The position numbers were made by a program, and so were the translations under genes. A DNA stretch of 64,000 bases, from positions 62,001 to 126,000 of the forward strand of contig NZ_RQFW01000001.1 of the NCBI RefSeq assembly GCF_004770145.1. Direction: 5' to 3'. Below the pieces are notes generated by a model that worked only from the letters and a program-made list of their open reading frames with translations, was not told the DNA's origin and did not search any database. This document shows, one piece after another, positions 43,009-51,591 of the stretch (its first letter is position 1; every line of letters starts with the position of its first letter). This DNA comes from Leptospira bourretii (GTDB lineage Bacteria > Spirochaetota > Leptospiria > Leptospirales > Leptospiraceae).

Positions 43009-44154
43009 ATGAGCTTACTAAAAGAAACCATTTCGTTTTTTACCGATAAAAAGATTCTTTTATCCTTATTTATTTTAATCGCATTGGAATGTATTCTTCA
43101 GGTTGGCTTTTATAAACCTTTTTTAAAGAAAAATTCCTATGCTTCTAATATCAACCGTGTAACAGAACATGTAGTATCGAAAAGAGATGTGTTGGATCCT
43201 GACATTTTAATTGTGGGAACTTCTGTTGCATTTGAAGGAATAAGCATTCGGATTCTGAATGAAGAACTTCAAAAGTCTGGATGGAAAACGCAATCCATTG
43301 CCGTTCGTGGTTCGGAGTTGGTTGTCCAACATCGAATTCTGGAAGAATACTTAGATAAATTTCCAAATGTAAAAATTATCCTCCACGTGATGGAACCTGG
43401 AATGCCTTGGGTAGATAGAAAATATATTGTTGATCCCACAATGGCAATGTTATCTGAACTTGGAAATTTTAAAGCCATCCCAACAGTTTTAAATTTTGAA
43501 TATGACCTAACTTTTTCGAACTATTTATTTCTCACCTTTAAATCTGTCGCTTATCGCAAAGATCTATCTGATTTTGTAATTAACTTTAACGAAAGACTAA
43601 AGACAATCTCAAGAAGAAATAAAAATCCTAACTTGAATGCTTGGGATTATGAAAACGACCATCCTGAATCCATTGACGAATACCAATTAAAAAGTGTGGA
43701 CGATTGTTTGAATCGATTGGCACTCCATCTTCCTCTTGAAATCCCTAAGGCGTCGAATCCTGACCATAGACGTATGTTATTTGAAACTTGTGGAATTGCA
43801 AGTATAGTCCCACAAGAATCCAACGCAACAGAGGATACAAAACGATATTTTAGAAGATTAAAAAAAATGTATGATTATATCGCAAATCGAGACATCCATA
43901 TCATCAATGTCTTTGCACCATACTCAAATGTAATCAGAAAAGTAAACAATGAAGGTAGAATGAAAGTTTGGCATGATGGCCTTTCAGAAGCATTGGCACC
44001 TCACCAAACTTTGGATGAAATGGATCTCCAAGACTCTCTTGGTGAAACAAATGGAAAATATTGTTTTGACCTGATCCATTTAAACGAAGCCGGTATGAAA
44101 GAGTTTACCAAAATTCTTGCGAAGGAATTGGAGAAAAAAATTGGAAAACGCTGA
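43009..44154 (+). CDS. SGNH/AlgJ-DltD-like acyltransferase partner, 381 aa
   Basis: It has one N-terminal membrane anchor (about 14-33) and an extracytoplasmic SGNH-hydrolase-like domain: IVGTSVAFEG with nucleophile S72 and, near the end, DLIHLNEAG, the D-x-x-H pair. It probably transfers the acyl group delivered by the MBOAT protein to the polysaccharide. The following mazG gene overlaps it by 14 bases. Confidence 0.82.
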   Translation: MSLLKETISFFTDKKILLSLFILIALECILQVGFYKPFLKKNSYASNINRVTEHVVSKRDVLDPDILIVGTSVAFEGISIRILNEELQKSGWKTQSIAVRGSELVVQHRILEEYLDKFPNVKIILHVMEPGMPWVDRKYIVDPTMAMLSELGNFKAIPTVLNFEYDLTFSNYLFLTFKSVAYRKDLSDFVINFNERLKTISRRNKNPNLNAWDYENDHPESIDEYQLKSVDDCLNRLALHLPLEIPKASNPDHRRMLFETCGIASIVPQESNATEDTKRYFRRLKKMYDYIANRDIHIINVFAPYSNVIRKVNNEGRMKVWHDGLSEALAPHQTLDEMDLQDSLGETNGKYCFDLIHLNEAGMKEFTKILAKELEKKIGKR

Positions 44155-44479
44155 TATTACCTTAAACCAATTACAATCGGAGGTAAACGATTGGATTCAA
44201 ACAATTGGAGTAAGATACTTTTCTGAACTTACAAACTTAGCAATTCTTATGGAAGAAGTGGGAGAACTGTCCAGACTTATGGCAAGAAAGTTTGGAGACC
44301 AGTCCTTCAAATCTGGTGAATCAGCAGACACCATTCCAAATGAAATTGGTGATATCTTATTTGTATTAACATGTTTAGCAAACCAAATGGGGATCTCACT
44401 CCAAGATGTGATTCAAACCACCATCCAGAAAAACACAAAACGCGACTTAAATCGCCACAAAAACAATCCTAAACTTTAA
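44141..44479 (+). CDS. MazG-like nucleotide pyrophosphohydrolase, TTG start
   Basis: A 112-aa all-helical NTP-PPase of the MazG superfamily with metal-binding motifs EEVGEL and EIGDILFVL. It hydrolyses noncanonical nucleoside triphosphates to monophosphates. The TTG at 44141 is preferred because a GGAG lies 7 bases upstream; an earlier TTG at 44117 is also in frame. It overlaps the convergent gene by 4 bases. Confidence 0.88.
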   Translation: MENADITLNQLQSEVNDWIQTIGVRYFSELTNLAILMEEVGELSRLMARKFGDQSFKSGESADTIPNEIGDILFVLTCLANQMGISLQDVIQTTIQKNTKRDLNRHKNNPKL

Positions 44480-45192
44480 CCATTGGTTTCAGTGGGTATT
44501 CCCGCTTCCCTTCGAATTGCATTCCAATAAGCAGAAAGATGAGCAGGATGCGAATTCATATCTGAAATACAATAGTCAAACTTAGTTCTAAAAATTGGAT
44601 TTGTTTCTAAAGCTGATTCATATTGCGGATATTCAAAATACATTTTTTGGAAAAATTGTTTTTGGCCTTCAAAATCATAATCCTTACGAAAAAACATATA
44701 AGCATGGGCTAAATCATGCAAAAGGTGCTCAAAAGCATCCCTTTTTCCTTCTACCAAACTTCCGCTAATCGCGTCATCCCAACTAATTGTTGAATAACGA
44801 TAACCTAAACTTTGTGATTCTAACATTTCCAGCGAACTTGGATTATAATTGATAAGACGGATATCCCATTCACCTATATGCCATTTCCATAGTGCAAATC
44901 GTACGGTATCGGGCATTCCATAGAATCGAACAACTTCCAAAAATTCTTTAGATTCGTTGCGGTTCGGTAACGGTTTCCCCATCCGCAGAAAAGGATGTCG
45001 TTTGACCCTTCTTTCTAAATAAAGTAACACTAATTGAAAAGTAAGTAAACTGTCGGATATATGACCTGCTTCCCAATCCGTCTTTAAAGAAAGTAAGTTT
45101 GGTCCAATGAGCTCTGCTTCTTTTTTTAATTCAAGCTCTGGAATACAAATTTTTTTAAAGGATCCGTAAATGCGACCGTTATCATGTGGCAT
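44476..45192 (-). CDS. Hypothetical protein with HDLAH motif, last gene of the caspase-kelch operon, 238 aa
   Basis: A soluble protein with no signal peptide. The segment FEHLLHDLAHAYMFF carries closely spaced histidines that could bind a metal, as in metallo-hydrolase or metalloprotease-like folds, but I cannot assign a family. The start lies 7 bases after the stop of the first-listed kelch lipoprotein, so it is cotranscribed with the caspase-kelch group. It could be a cytoplasmic regulator or an unrelated passenger. Confidence 0.7.
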   Translation of the reverse strand: MPHDNGRIYGSFKKICIPELELKKEAELIGPNLLSLKTDWEAGHISDSLLTFQLVLLYLERRVKRHPFLRMGKPLPNRNESKEFLEVVRFYGMPDTVRFALWKWHIGEWDIRLINYNPSSLEMLESQSLGYRYSTISWDDAISGSLVEGKRDAFEHLLHDLAHAYMFFRKDYDFEGQKQFFQKMYFEYPQYESALETNPIFRTKFDYCISDMNSHPAHLSAYWNAIRREAGIPTETNG

Positions 45193-45199
45193 ATAAACT

Positions 45200-46954
45200 T
45201 TAATTTGATAAACCGTAGTAATCGGTTCCTAAATTAGCGATTCCCCCGGTTTCTCCACCAAGAAAAAACAAAGTGCCATCTGAAAACTTGACACCACTAT
45301 GTTTTGAAACGCTATACTTGGCCATTCCCATATCGAAGAAATTATTACTCTTCGCATAATCAAGTTTTTCTATAATTCGACTTGGCTCACTTGTGTTATA
45401 ACGATAGGCACCACCATAAAATAGAATCCCACCATCGGGTAATTCTGATGCGATGCTCCACTCTCTACGAAATTTAGAATTTGCAACTGTAAATATTTGA
45501 TTCCGAGAATAATCGTATAACATAGTCGAGTTGTTTAGATTTGATAACTGTGCTCCATAAATCAGAACATTTCCATCTGTTAGTTTCATACATTTCAAAG
45601 CACCAACAGGAACAGGTAACGTGGGGCCCCAGGAAAATGTTTGTGTGTTTGGATCAAAGAACTCCGTTGTGTCTTTCGGAGCAAATATCCCATCGGTTCC
45701 ACCGATCACAAATACACGACCATCATCAAGTAAAACAGAACAAGAAAACGATCTTGCTGTCATCATTCGATTGGCTACCGCTGTAAAGACACCAGTAGCT
45801 GGATCATAAATTTCTGCCGTATTCAAAGAGGTAAAATAATTTGGTGCCACTGGAACAAAGTCTCGAATCCCACCTAAAACGATTACTTTTCCATCTTGGA
45901 GTTTCACAATATTATGTAGATGTCGAGGTTCATTCATATTTCCAGTAGGTGTGATTGTTGCAGCATCAGTATCAAATACATAGCTTGAACTGAGGGCATA
46001 AGCATTTGCTAGTTGGATCCCTCCAGTAATCAGAAGGTTTTTTCCATCCAACATCACACCACGTTCACCCCGGGCAATCACAGGCAAACTTGGATTCGTG
46101 AGTGTAAAACCAGAAGAACCTTTTCGAAGAATTTCTGCAGTAGACGATCCTCCATAAATGGCAATCACATCTTCATTTGCATTTTTAAAGGCATCAAACT
46201 CAAATCTGCCAAAATGCAAATTAGGGCCCGAGACAAGACCAATGAACTGGACCGTCAAACTATTTGAAACTACATTCGATGCATTATCTTTTGAATTCAA
46301 AAACTGCAAAGTCAAAGAACCTGGGTTATTAGAAGAAAAGTTGGTCTCAAAGTACACTCTGTATGTAGTTTCATTAATTTTTTGTACAGATCTAAGGACA
46401 ACTGAGGAAGCAAGAGGGCCACTCAGTATGGGAGGACCAAAATGTTCCAAAGGTTCTGAACTAACAAAATCCCAATATCTAGGTGAAAAAAATGTATAGT
46501 CGGTGATTGGAATGTATCCGGAGAGAGAAACAGTAGGAACTTTGGTATCAATGACTATGGAGAGTTTATCATCCTCTAAAGTTTCACCTGAGTTAGAAAC
46601 AACACCTGACAAAACCAATTCATACTGACCATCATCAGTCAATGGATCAAACTTCACAAAAAGCCGATCCCTATCTATCTTCGTAAAACTAATATTCGAA
46701 AAAACACCTTGGTTTGCTTCTGCGAGATAAACCGTATCTATGTTTGCAAGCTCTCGATTGCATTGTAACAAAACCTGATCGACACTGCCGAGAGATTTAG
46801 CATTAGCACTATCTGAACAACTAAAAGGTGTTGAATATAAAAATGCACTTAAAAAGAGACCACTCGTGGATTTCGGATCATATACATTTTGATACTCTGC
46901 TGGAAACATACATCCAATAGAAAAAAGAAACGAAAGGACAAACATCTTATTCAA
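45200..46954 (-). CDS. Kelch-repeat lipoprotein A, TTG start
   Basis: A surface or periplasmic lipoprotein of 584 aa with lipobox SIGC (C15). Shortly after the lipid anchor comes NVYDPKSTSG, then Ig-like strands up to about residue 240 (DNASNVVSN), and finally a kelch-type beta-propeller with repeated GG dipeptides (KVIVLGGIRD, RVFVIGGTDG, GILFYGGAYR, TLFFLGGETGG). The TTG at 46954 is 9 bases from a GGAGG and overlaps the upstream gene by 8 bases. It is one of three tandem paralogues downstream of a caspase gene. Confidence 0.83.
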   Translation of the reverse strand: MNKMFVLSFLFSIGCMFPAEYQNVYDPKSTSGLFLSAFLYSTPFSCSDSANAKSLGSVDQVLLQCNRELANIDTVYLAEANQGVFSNISFTKIDRDRLFVKFDPLTDDGQYELVLSGVVSNSGETLEDDKLSIVIDTKVPTVSLSGYIPITDYTFFSPRYWDFVSSEPLEHFGPPILSGPLASSVVLRSVQKINETTYRVYFETNFSSNNPGSLTLQFLNSKDNASNVVSNSLTVQFIGLVSGPNLHFGRFEFDAFKNANEDVIAIYGGSSTAEILRKGSSGFTLTNPSLPVIARGERGVMLDGKNLLITGGIQLANAYALSSSYVFDTDAATITPTGNMNEPRHLHNIVKLQDGKVIVLGGIRDFVPVAPNYFTSLNTAEIYDPATGVFTAVANRMMTARSFSCSVLLDDGRVFVIGGTDGIFAPKDTTEFFDPNTQTFSWGPTLPVPVGALKCMKLTDGNVLIYGAQLSNLNNSTMLYDYSRNQIFTVANSKFRREWSIASELPDGGILFYGGAYRYNTSEPSRIIEKLDYAKSNNFFDMGMAKYSVSKHSGVKFSDGTLFFLGGETGGIANLGTDYYGLSN

Positions 46955-48800
46955 AGCTGTATTCCTCCGTATTTCCAATAATATCACCGATCCGACCACC
47001 AAGAATCATTCCACCGCCGGTCGACGAATAACGGATTTCACATCCTTCCCAACGAGCATTCAAAGACCGACTAGTCATATAAAAACGATTGATTGATTCT
47101 GACCAAGACTCTGTATCATGGATGGAGTCGAATGTAGAACCATTGACTGTGCGATACTCCAAACCACCTGCTACAATGAGTTGGTCTTTGCCATATGGAA
47201 AAACAAAGGAAGATCCCCACTCTCTTCCAAATAAAAGGTTTTTATGGTCTCGAATTGTATCGTTCGCAGGGTTATAAATTTGTGCTCGAAGGACAGGTTG
47301 GCTTGTATCAAATCTTGAATTGATCCCACCAAGAATTAAAATTTCACCATTTGTCAAACCATGCACAAAATGATTAAATCTTTTATATAGTTTTGCAGAT
47401 GAATTTGTCAAAGTTTTCGAATTAATATCGTATAAGGCGATAGAATCCAAAGCATATGCATTAAAATCATTTGGCATTGGTCCCGTTACATCAGAACGTT
47501 CACCACCGAAAATCACCACCTTACCCGAAGAATGCGACAAAATCTGTGCATGTTTACCACGAGGATCCGCTAAATTTCCAATGGTTTCAACAGTCATGGT
47601 AGCTGGATGATTGGTGATATGAACCAATTCTACCATTGCAATAGATTGGAATGGTTTAAATGGACTGAGTCCGCCCACAACCAAAACATCACCATTGGGA
47701 AGCAAAGTCATCTTATGTAACTGGCGGGGAGTTGTTAGAGATGGACCTTCTATCCAAACATTGGTTACTGGATCATAAATTTCTGTCGATGCTAAACTTC
47801 CATTCGATGGGTCGCCAACCTTACCACCAAACCCACCTGATACGAACAATCTGCCATCTTGTAATTTGACAACGTCGAATTCTTGGCGGCGGTAGACCAT
47901 GTCAGGAGCAGGCAAAAATAGTTTAGTAACCGAGTTATAAAACTCAGAATGGCTGAGTGTTCCATTCCCGTTGATCAAAACATCTTTTTTTGCCCTTCCA
48001 CCCAAAACAAGTCTTCTTCCATCATCAAGCTCAATCCCAACGCAAGACCTTCTCGCAACGTTTAGGTTGGGGCCACTTTTGAATGCAAACACATTCACAG
48101 GGACCATCACAGTTCCCTGTGAATTGGAAGCCTTATCATTAACTCCACTAAAAGAAATTGTAAGGATTCCCCCATTTGAATTTGGATCTCCAGCAAACAA
48201 CAAACGAATGTTACGTTCAGATACAATAATATCTGATACAACAAGGGTATTTTTTGCAGTTCCTGATAAAGTAACCTGAGAAAGTTTTCCTTCCCAGACA
48301 ATTTCTTCATTAGAAATGATATCCAAAAAACCAGATTGTAATTCAGAGATATCGATTGCATTTCCAGTGCGGAGCTCAAGTACCGGTGGTTGGGAATCTA
48401 TTTCGAATTCAAAGTTTGCTGGATTCACTAGAAGTGATTCGTTCAAATAATAATCTTTTAAATTAACACTGAACTTACCGGAAGTAATTCCTGGTTTCAT
48501 ACGAACTTCATATAAGTATCGGCTACGAGGGATCACCTGAGATATGGGATTCACTCCTACACCAGAAATTGGCAAACGTAATCCATCTACCTTCGAAGTA
48601 AAATCGTGATTTGTAGAAATATAAATAGTCCCACCGGGTTGCACCCGATTGGTTGAAAATTCCAAGTTGACTACAGATTCTGCACCTAACAAAAACAAAC
48701 CTAAATTTGTTGGTGAGTTTGGATCAAAAGTATTTTTTCCCGAACTGAGTTGGCAAGAAACCAAAAATAAGGGAAGCAGAATGAACTTAATCTTTCCCAT
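46947..48800 (-). CDS. Kelch-repeat lipoprotein B
   Basis: A 617-aa lipoprotein with lipobox LVSC (C16), then NTFDPNSPTN, an Ig-like region (about 30-245, ending with NDKASNSQGTVMV), and a propeller with kelch blades (RRLVLGGRAK, RLFVSGGFGG, DVLVVGGLSP, KVVIFGGERS, EILILGGINS). The ATG at 48800 is 9 bases from an AGGG. It overlaps both neighbours, so translation is coupled along the operon. The ligand is unknown. Confidence 0.83.
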   Translation of the reverse strand: MGKIKFILLPLFLVSCQLSSGKNTFDPNSPTNLGLFLLGAESVVNLEFSTNRVQPGGTIYISTNHDFTSKVDGLRLPISGVGVNPISQVIPRSRYLYEVRMKPGITSGKFSVNLKDYYLNESLLVNPANFEFEIDSQPPVLELRTGNAIDISELQSGFLDIISNEEIVWEGKLSQVTLSGTAKNTLVVSDIIVSERNIRLLFAGDPNSNGGILTISFSGVNDKASNSQGTVMVPVNVFAFKSGPNLNVARRSCVGIELDDGRRLVLGGRAKKDVLINGNGTLSHSEFYNSVTKLFLPAPDMVYRRQEFDVVKLQDGRLFVSGGFGGKVGDPSNGSLASTEIYDPVTNVWIEGPSLTTPRQLHKMTLLPNGDVLVVGGLSPFKPFQSIAMVELVHITNHPATMTVETIGNLADPRGKHAQILSHSSGKVVIFGGERSDVTGPMPNDFNAYALDSIALYDINSKTLTNSSAKLYKRFNHFVHGLTNGEILILGGINSRFDTSQPVLRAQIYNPANDTIRDHKNLLFGREWGSSFVFPYGKDQLIVAGGLEYRTVNGSTFDSIHDTESWSESINRFYMTSRSLNARWEGCEIRYSSTGGGMILGGRIGDIIGNTEEYSFE

Positions 48801-50301
48801 ACAACTCAACCCTTGTATCCGTCAAAGCAGAATCTCCGAATATGATGATACCTCTATTTGTTTGAATTGCAGTATGTTCTGAACGTGCATTCATCATCGT
48901 ATCAACAACAAAGTTTTTCTTTTCAATGTGATCATAAAGTTCCAAAATACCGGACTTATAATATGTATCAACACCGCCGGTATACAAAACTTGTGAATCT
49001 GAAAACTTTGTAATGGAACTCCCATTTTTCATTCTGCTTGTAAAGCCATTGGTTTGGCTTGTGGAACTAGTTTCATTCCAAGAATCAATACTCCGAGAGC
49101 CAACACCACCACCCATTACCCCACCCAAAACCAATCGGTCATTCCCTGGCAAGATCATACTCGTTACATTAGATCTAGCCGTCGAAAAAACAGAAGGCAA
49201 TGTGCTGAGAACTTGGGAATTCAAATCTAATGTACTAATGGAATTCGAATAAGCAGCAAACGGGTCAGTACGATCCTTACCTCCGAAAAATAGGATCCGC
49301 TGTTTGAATGAATCATACTCGGCAAAATGAAATATTGTATTCATCGGAAAGTTCGCCGAAGAATTCAACACGGTTGTGTTTCCATTTTGTATGGAAACAT
49401 ACTCATGATCGTTAGTGATTGCAGTATGATCCGTACCTACCTGGAACTGACCTCCAGAAACCAACAAATCACCGTTACTCAAACATACCATCGAATGTCC
49501 ATACCTCCGCTTCTGCATCGCAAAAGGAAGTTCTTCCACTGTTTGATTTGTTCCATTGATTTTATAAATTTTATTGCTGAATTGAGTATTGACTGTTGGG
49601 GAGCCAACAATTGTTTTCCCTCCGGAAACATACACAGTCCCATCGGAATTAGCACAAATCGCCATCCCCATCAAACTTTGGTTTAAAGGAGGAAACAAAA
49701 CAGTTGTCCCTGTATCAGGATTCAGAATTTCTACTGTTGCCAAGGTATTCCCCGCAACAGAAACTCCTCCAACCAATAAGATTCTACCATCTAACAAACG
49801 CTGTGTTGTAATTTGACCTTTCGCTTCTGAAATGTTCCCGATATAACGTGGATAAGGAAATTTGAATTCCAATATTTTCCCGTTAAATGCATACTCCGTA
49901 AGTGATTCAGGTTTTTGAATGTATAGAATGATAGGTTCTCTCCATTCAGACCGAGAAGAAACAGAAAACAATACGCGCACTTTTGATTCGGATAGAGGAA
50001 AAACATCTCTAAGAACTAAGTCGTCTTTATAATTTTCTGACACATAAAAGTGTTTTTTGTTAAAATGTGAAGAAACAGGTTTATCTAAATCTAAATCCAA
50101 AATCTCTGTTTTTACAAAAGATGGATAGTCATTCGGTTGGTATCTAGTGGTGATTTGTATCCCATCTTGAAATACCAAAGAAGATAAAACAGCGACAGAA
50201 CCACCCGAAAGTGTTGTCGGATCAAAAAGATTTTGGGATTTGTTTTGGATCTTACATTGGAATAACAATAAGATGAAAACTAATTTAAAAATGCATTGCA
50301 T
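48787..50301 (-). CDS. Kelch-repeat lipoprotein C
   Basis: A 504-aa lipoprotein with lipobox LFQC (C16) and the motif NLFDPTTLSG after it. The Ig-like part is shorter than in the two paralogues (about residues 60-150), followed by kelch blades (RILLVGGVSV, TVYVSGGKTI, DLLVSGGQFQ, RILFFGGKDR, RLVLGGVMGG). The gene starts inside the 3' end of the caspase gene (17-base overlap). It is probably anchored in a membrane and binds a protein or glycan partner. Confidence 0.83.
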   Translation of the reverse strand: MQCIFKLVFILLLFQCKIQNKSQNLFDPTTLSGGSVAVLSSLVFQDGIQITTRYQPNDYPSFVKTEILDLDLDKPVSSHFNKKHFYVSENYKDDLVLRDVFPLSESKVRVLFSVSSRSEWREPIILYIQKPESLTEYAFNGKILEFKFPYPRYIGNISEAKGQITTQRLLDGRILLVGGVSVAGNTLATVEILNPDTGTTVLFPPLNQSLMGMAICANSDGTVYVSGGKTIVGSPTVNTQFSNKIYKINGTNQTVEELPFAMQKRRYGHSMVCLSNGDLLVSGGQFQVGTDHTAITNDHEYVSIQNGNTTVLNSSANFPMNTIFHFAEYDSFKQRILFFGGKDRTDPFAAYSNSISTLDLNSQVLSTLPSVFSTARSNVTSMILPGNDRLVLGGVMGGGVGSRSIDSWNETSSTSQTNGFTSRMKNGSSITKFSDSQVLYTGGVDTYYKSGILELYDHIEKKNFVVDTMMNARSEHTAIQTNRGIIIFGDSALTDTRVELYGKD

Positions 50302-51586
50302 ATCCTAACTTCCCAACCCGATCAATTCCCATATAACCTTGGTTTTCCCAATTGAAATCAAGCCATACACCTGACTTTTCCTTAGGATTGGGCCCCAAGA
50401 GATAAAAATCAAACACATTTGCCGACCAGAGGAAGAGAAGCACTGTCAAAGCCTGCGACAAATTAGCCCTGGACGATTCCATCCGTTGCCTGTAAGGTTC
50501 AATTAAATAATAATTGAGAGCCACCGTTTCTGCAATGCGAGGGTTTGGTGGGATTCCTACTGCAGATTCATAGGCTGCCTTGTCCTGTCTATAGGTATTG
50601 TACTGATATCCTGCGTACAAAACCCCTAACGCATAGATGGACATATAAATTTTTCCTTTTTCTTCCTGCCCTCGAACATACTGTCCCCAACCGGGGACCA
50701 AAAAGGAACGAAATGCATAAGTAGGATTGTAAGGGTTGAATAGAGGTGCATCCGTTAAAGATGTCTCTGGATTGACAGCGTATGTGAGAATGATATCTTC
50801 CGATTTCTCAGCATATTCCTTAGTATAAGGTTTTTGTAATTTCTGATTGGTTTTGGACCATTCCTTCAAAGAAGAAATCACATAGTTTGATAATTCGGAA
50901 TAAGATACTTCCCCGTTGTAATTGGAATCAGCTCTTCCTTCTAATCCATAAATGAGGTACTTTGTAAAAATCCCATACCCTGATTTTGGATCTTCAAAAC
51001 TAGAATATCCAACTTTTGTGGAATAAAAAACAGAAACAATTTCAGAATCACGAAAACTAACTGCTTCTAAATATTTTTTTCCTTCTTCCCCTTTTCCATC
51101 TTCCGGATTACGACAGGCATCAATAAAAAAGACAACTCTTTTCAACTTATAATTTCGAGTCATTTCGAGAAGTTGTTCAACCGCAATCCCTGACTCAAAC
51201 GGATTTGAAGGATTTGCATCTTCCGGGAGTAAATATACTTTATCGTTATAATCCACTACACCATGACCCGAAAAATAAAAGATAAACAAATCATCTGGAT
51301 TTGTTTCTTTCAATAGCGCTTCAAAGTTTGTTAGAATATTGTATTTCGTTGGAGTAGAATTAACGGAACCTTCTTGCACTAAAGTTTGAATGCGGTTATA
51401 AGAACCATAACTAAATAGAATTTTAGTCATTCCCAAAGCATCGTTTTTTGCGGTTTTTAGGTCACCTAAAGTCAAATTCCTATATTCACTGACTCCTACA
51501 ACAAACCCAAATCTTTTGGGTATGCCCTCAGCGGAAACTATAGAAGGAGTAGTCAAAAATAAGAATATTAGAATTTTTGATTTCAT
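50285..51586 (-). CDS. Exported caspase-fold (peptidase C14) protease with DUF5683-like C-terminus
   Basis: A 433-aa protein with signal peptide (cleavage after VSA near 19). Residues 24-250 are a caspase/metacaspase-type domain: KRFGFVVGVSEYRN, the catalytic His in FYFSGHGV (H108) and catalytic Cys in FFIDACRN (C158). DSNYNGEVSYSE (220-231) is an EF-hand-like Ca-binding loop common in this family. Residues 290-395 resemble DUF5683, a membrane-associated domain (FRSFLVPGWGQYVRGQEEKGK plus hydrophobic helices). It starts 5 bases after the MCP-like sensor gene and overlaps the kelch lipoprotein downstream. Extracytoplasmic location is inferred from the signal peptide. Confidence 0.88.
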   Translation of the reverse strand: MKSKILIFLFLTTPSIVSAEGIPKRFGFVVGVSEYRNLTLGDLKTAKNDALGMTKILFSYGSYNRIQTLVQEGSVNSTPTKYNILTNFEALLKETNPDDLFIFYFSGHGVVDYNDKVYLLPEDANPSNPFESGIAVEQLLEMTRNYKLKRVVFFIDACRNPEDGKGEEGKKYLEAVSFRDSEIVSVFYSTKVGYSSFEDPKSGYGIFTKYLIYGLEGRADSNYNGEVSYSELSNYVISSLKEWSKTNQKLQKPYTKEYAEKSEDIILTYAVNPETSLTDAPLFNPYNPTYAFRSFLVPGWGQYVRGQEEKGKIYMSIYALGVLYAGYQYNTYRQDKAAYESAVGIPPNPRIAETVALNYYLIEPYRQRMESSRANLSQALTVLLFLWSANVFDFYLLGPNPKEKSGVWLDFNWENQGYMGIDRVGKLGYAMHF

Positions 51587-51591
51587 CAATA

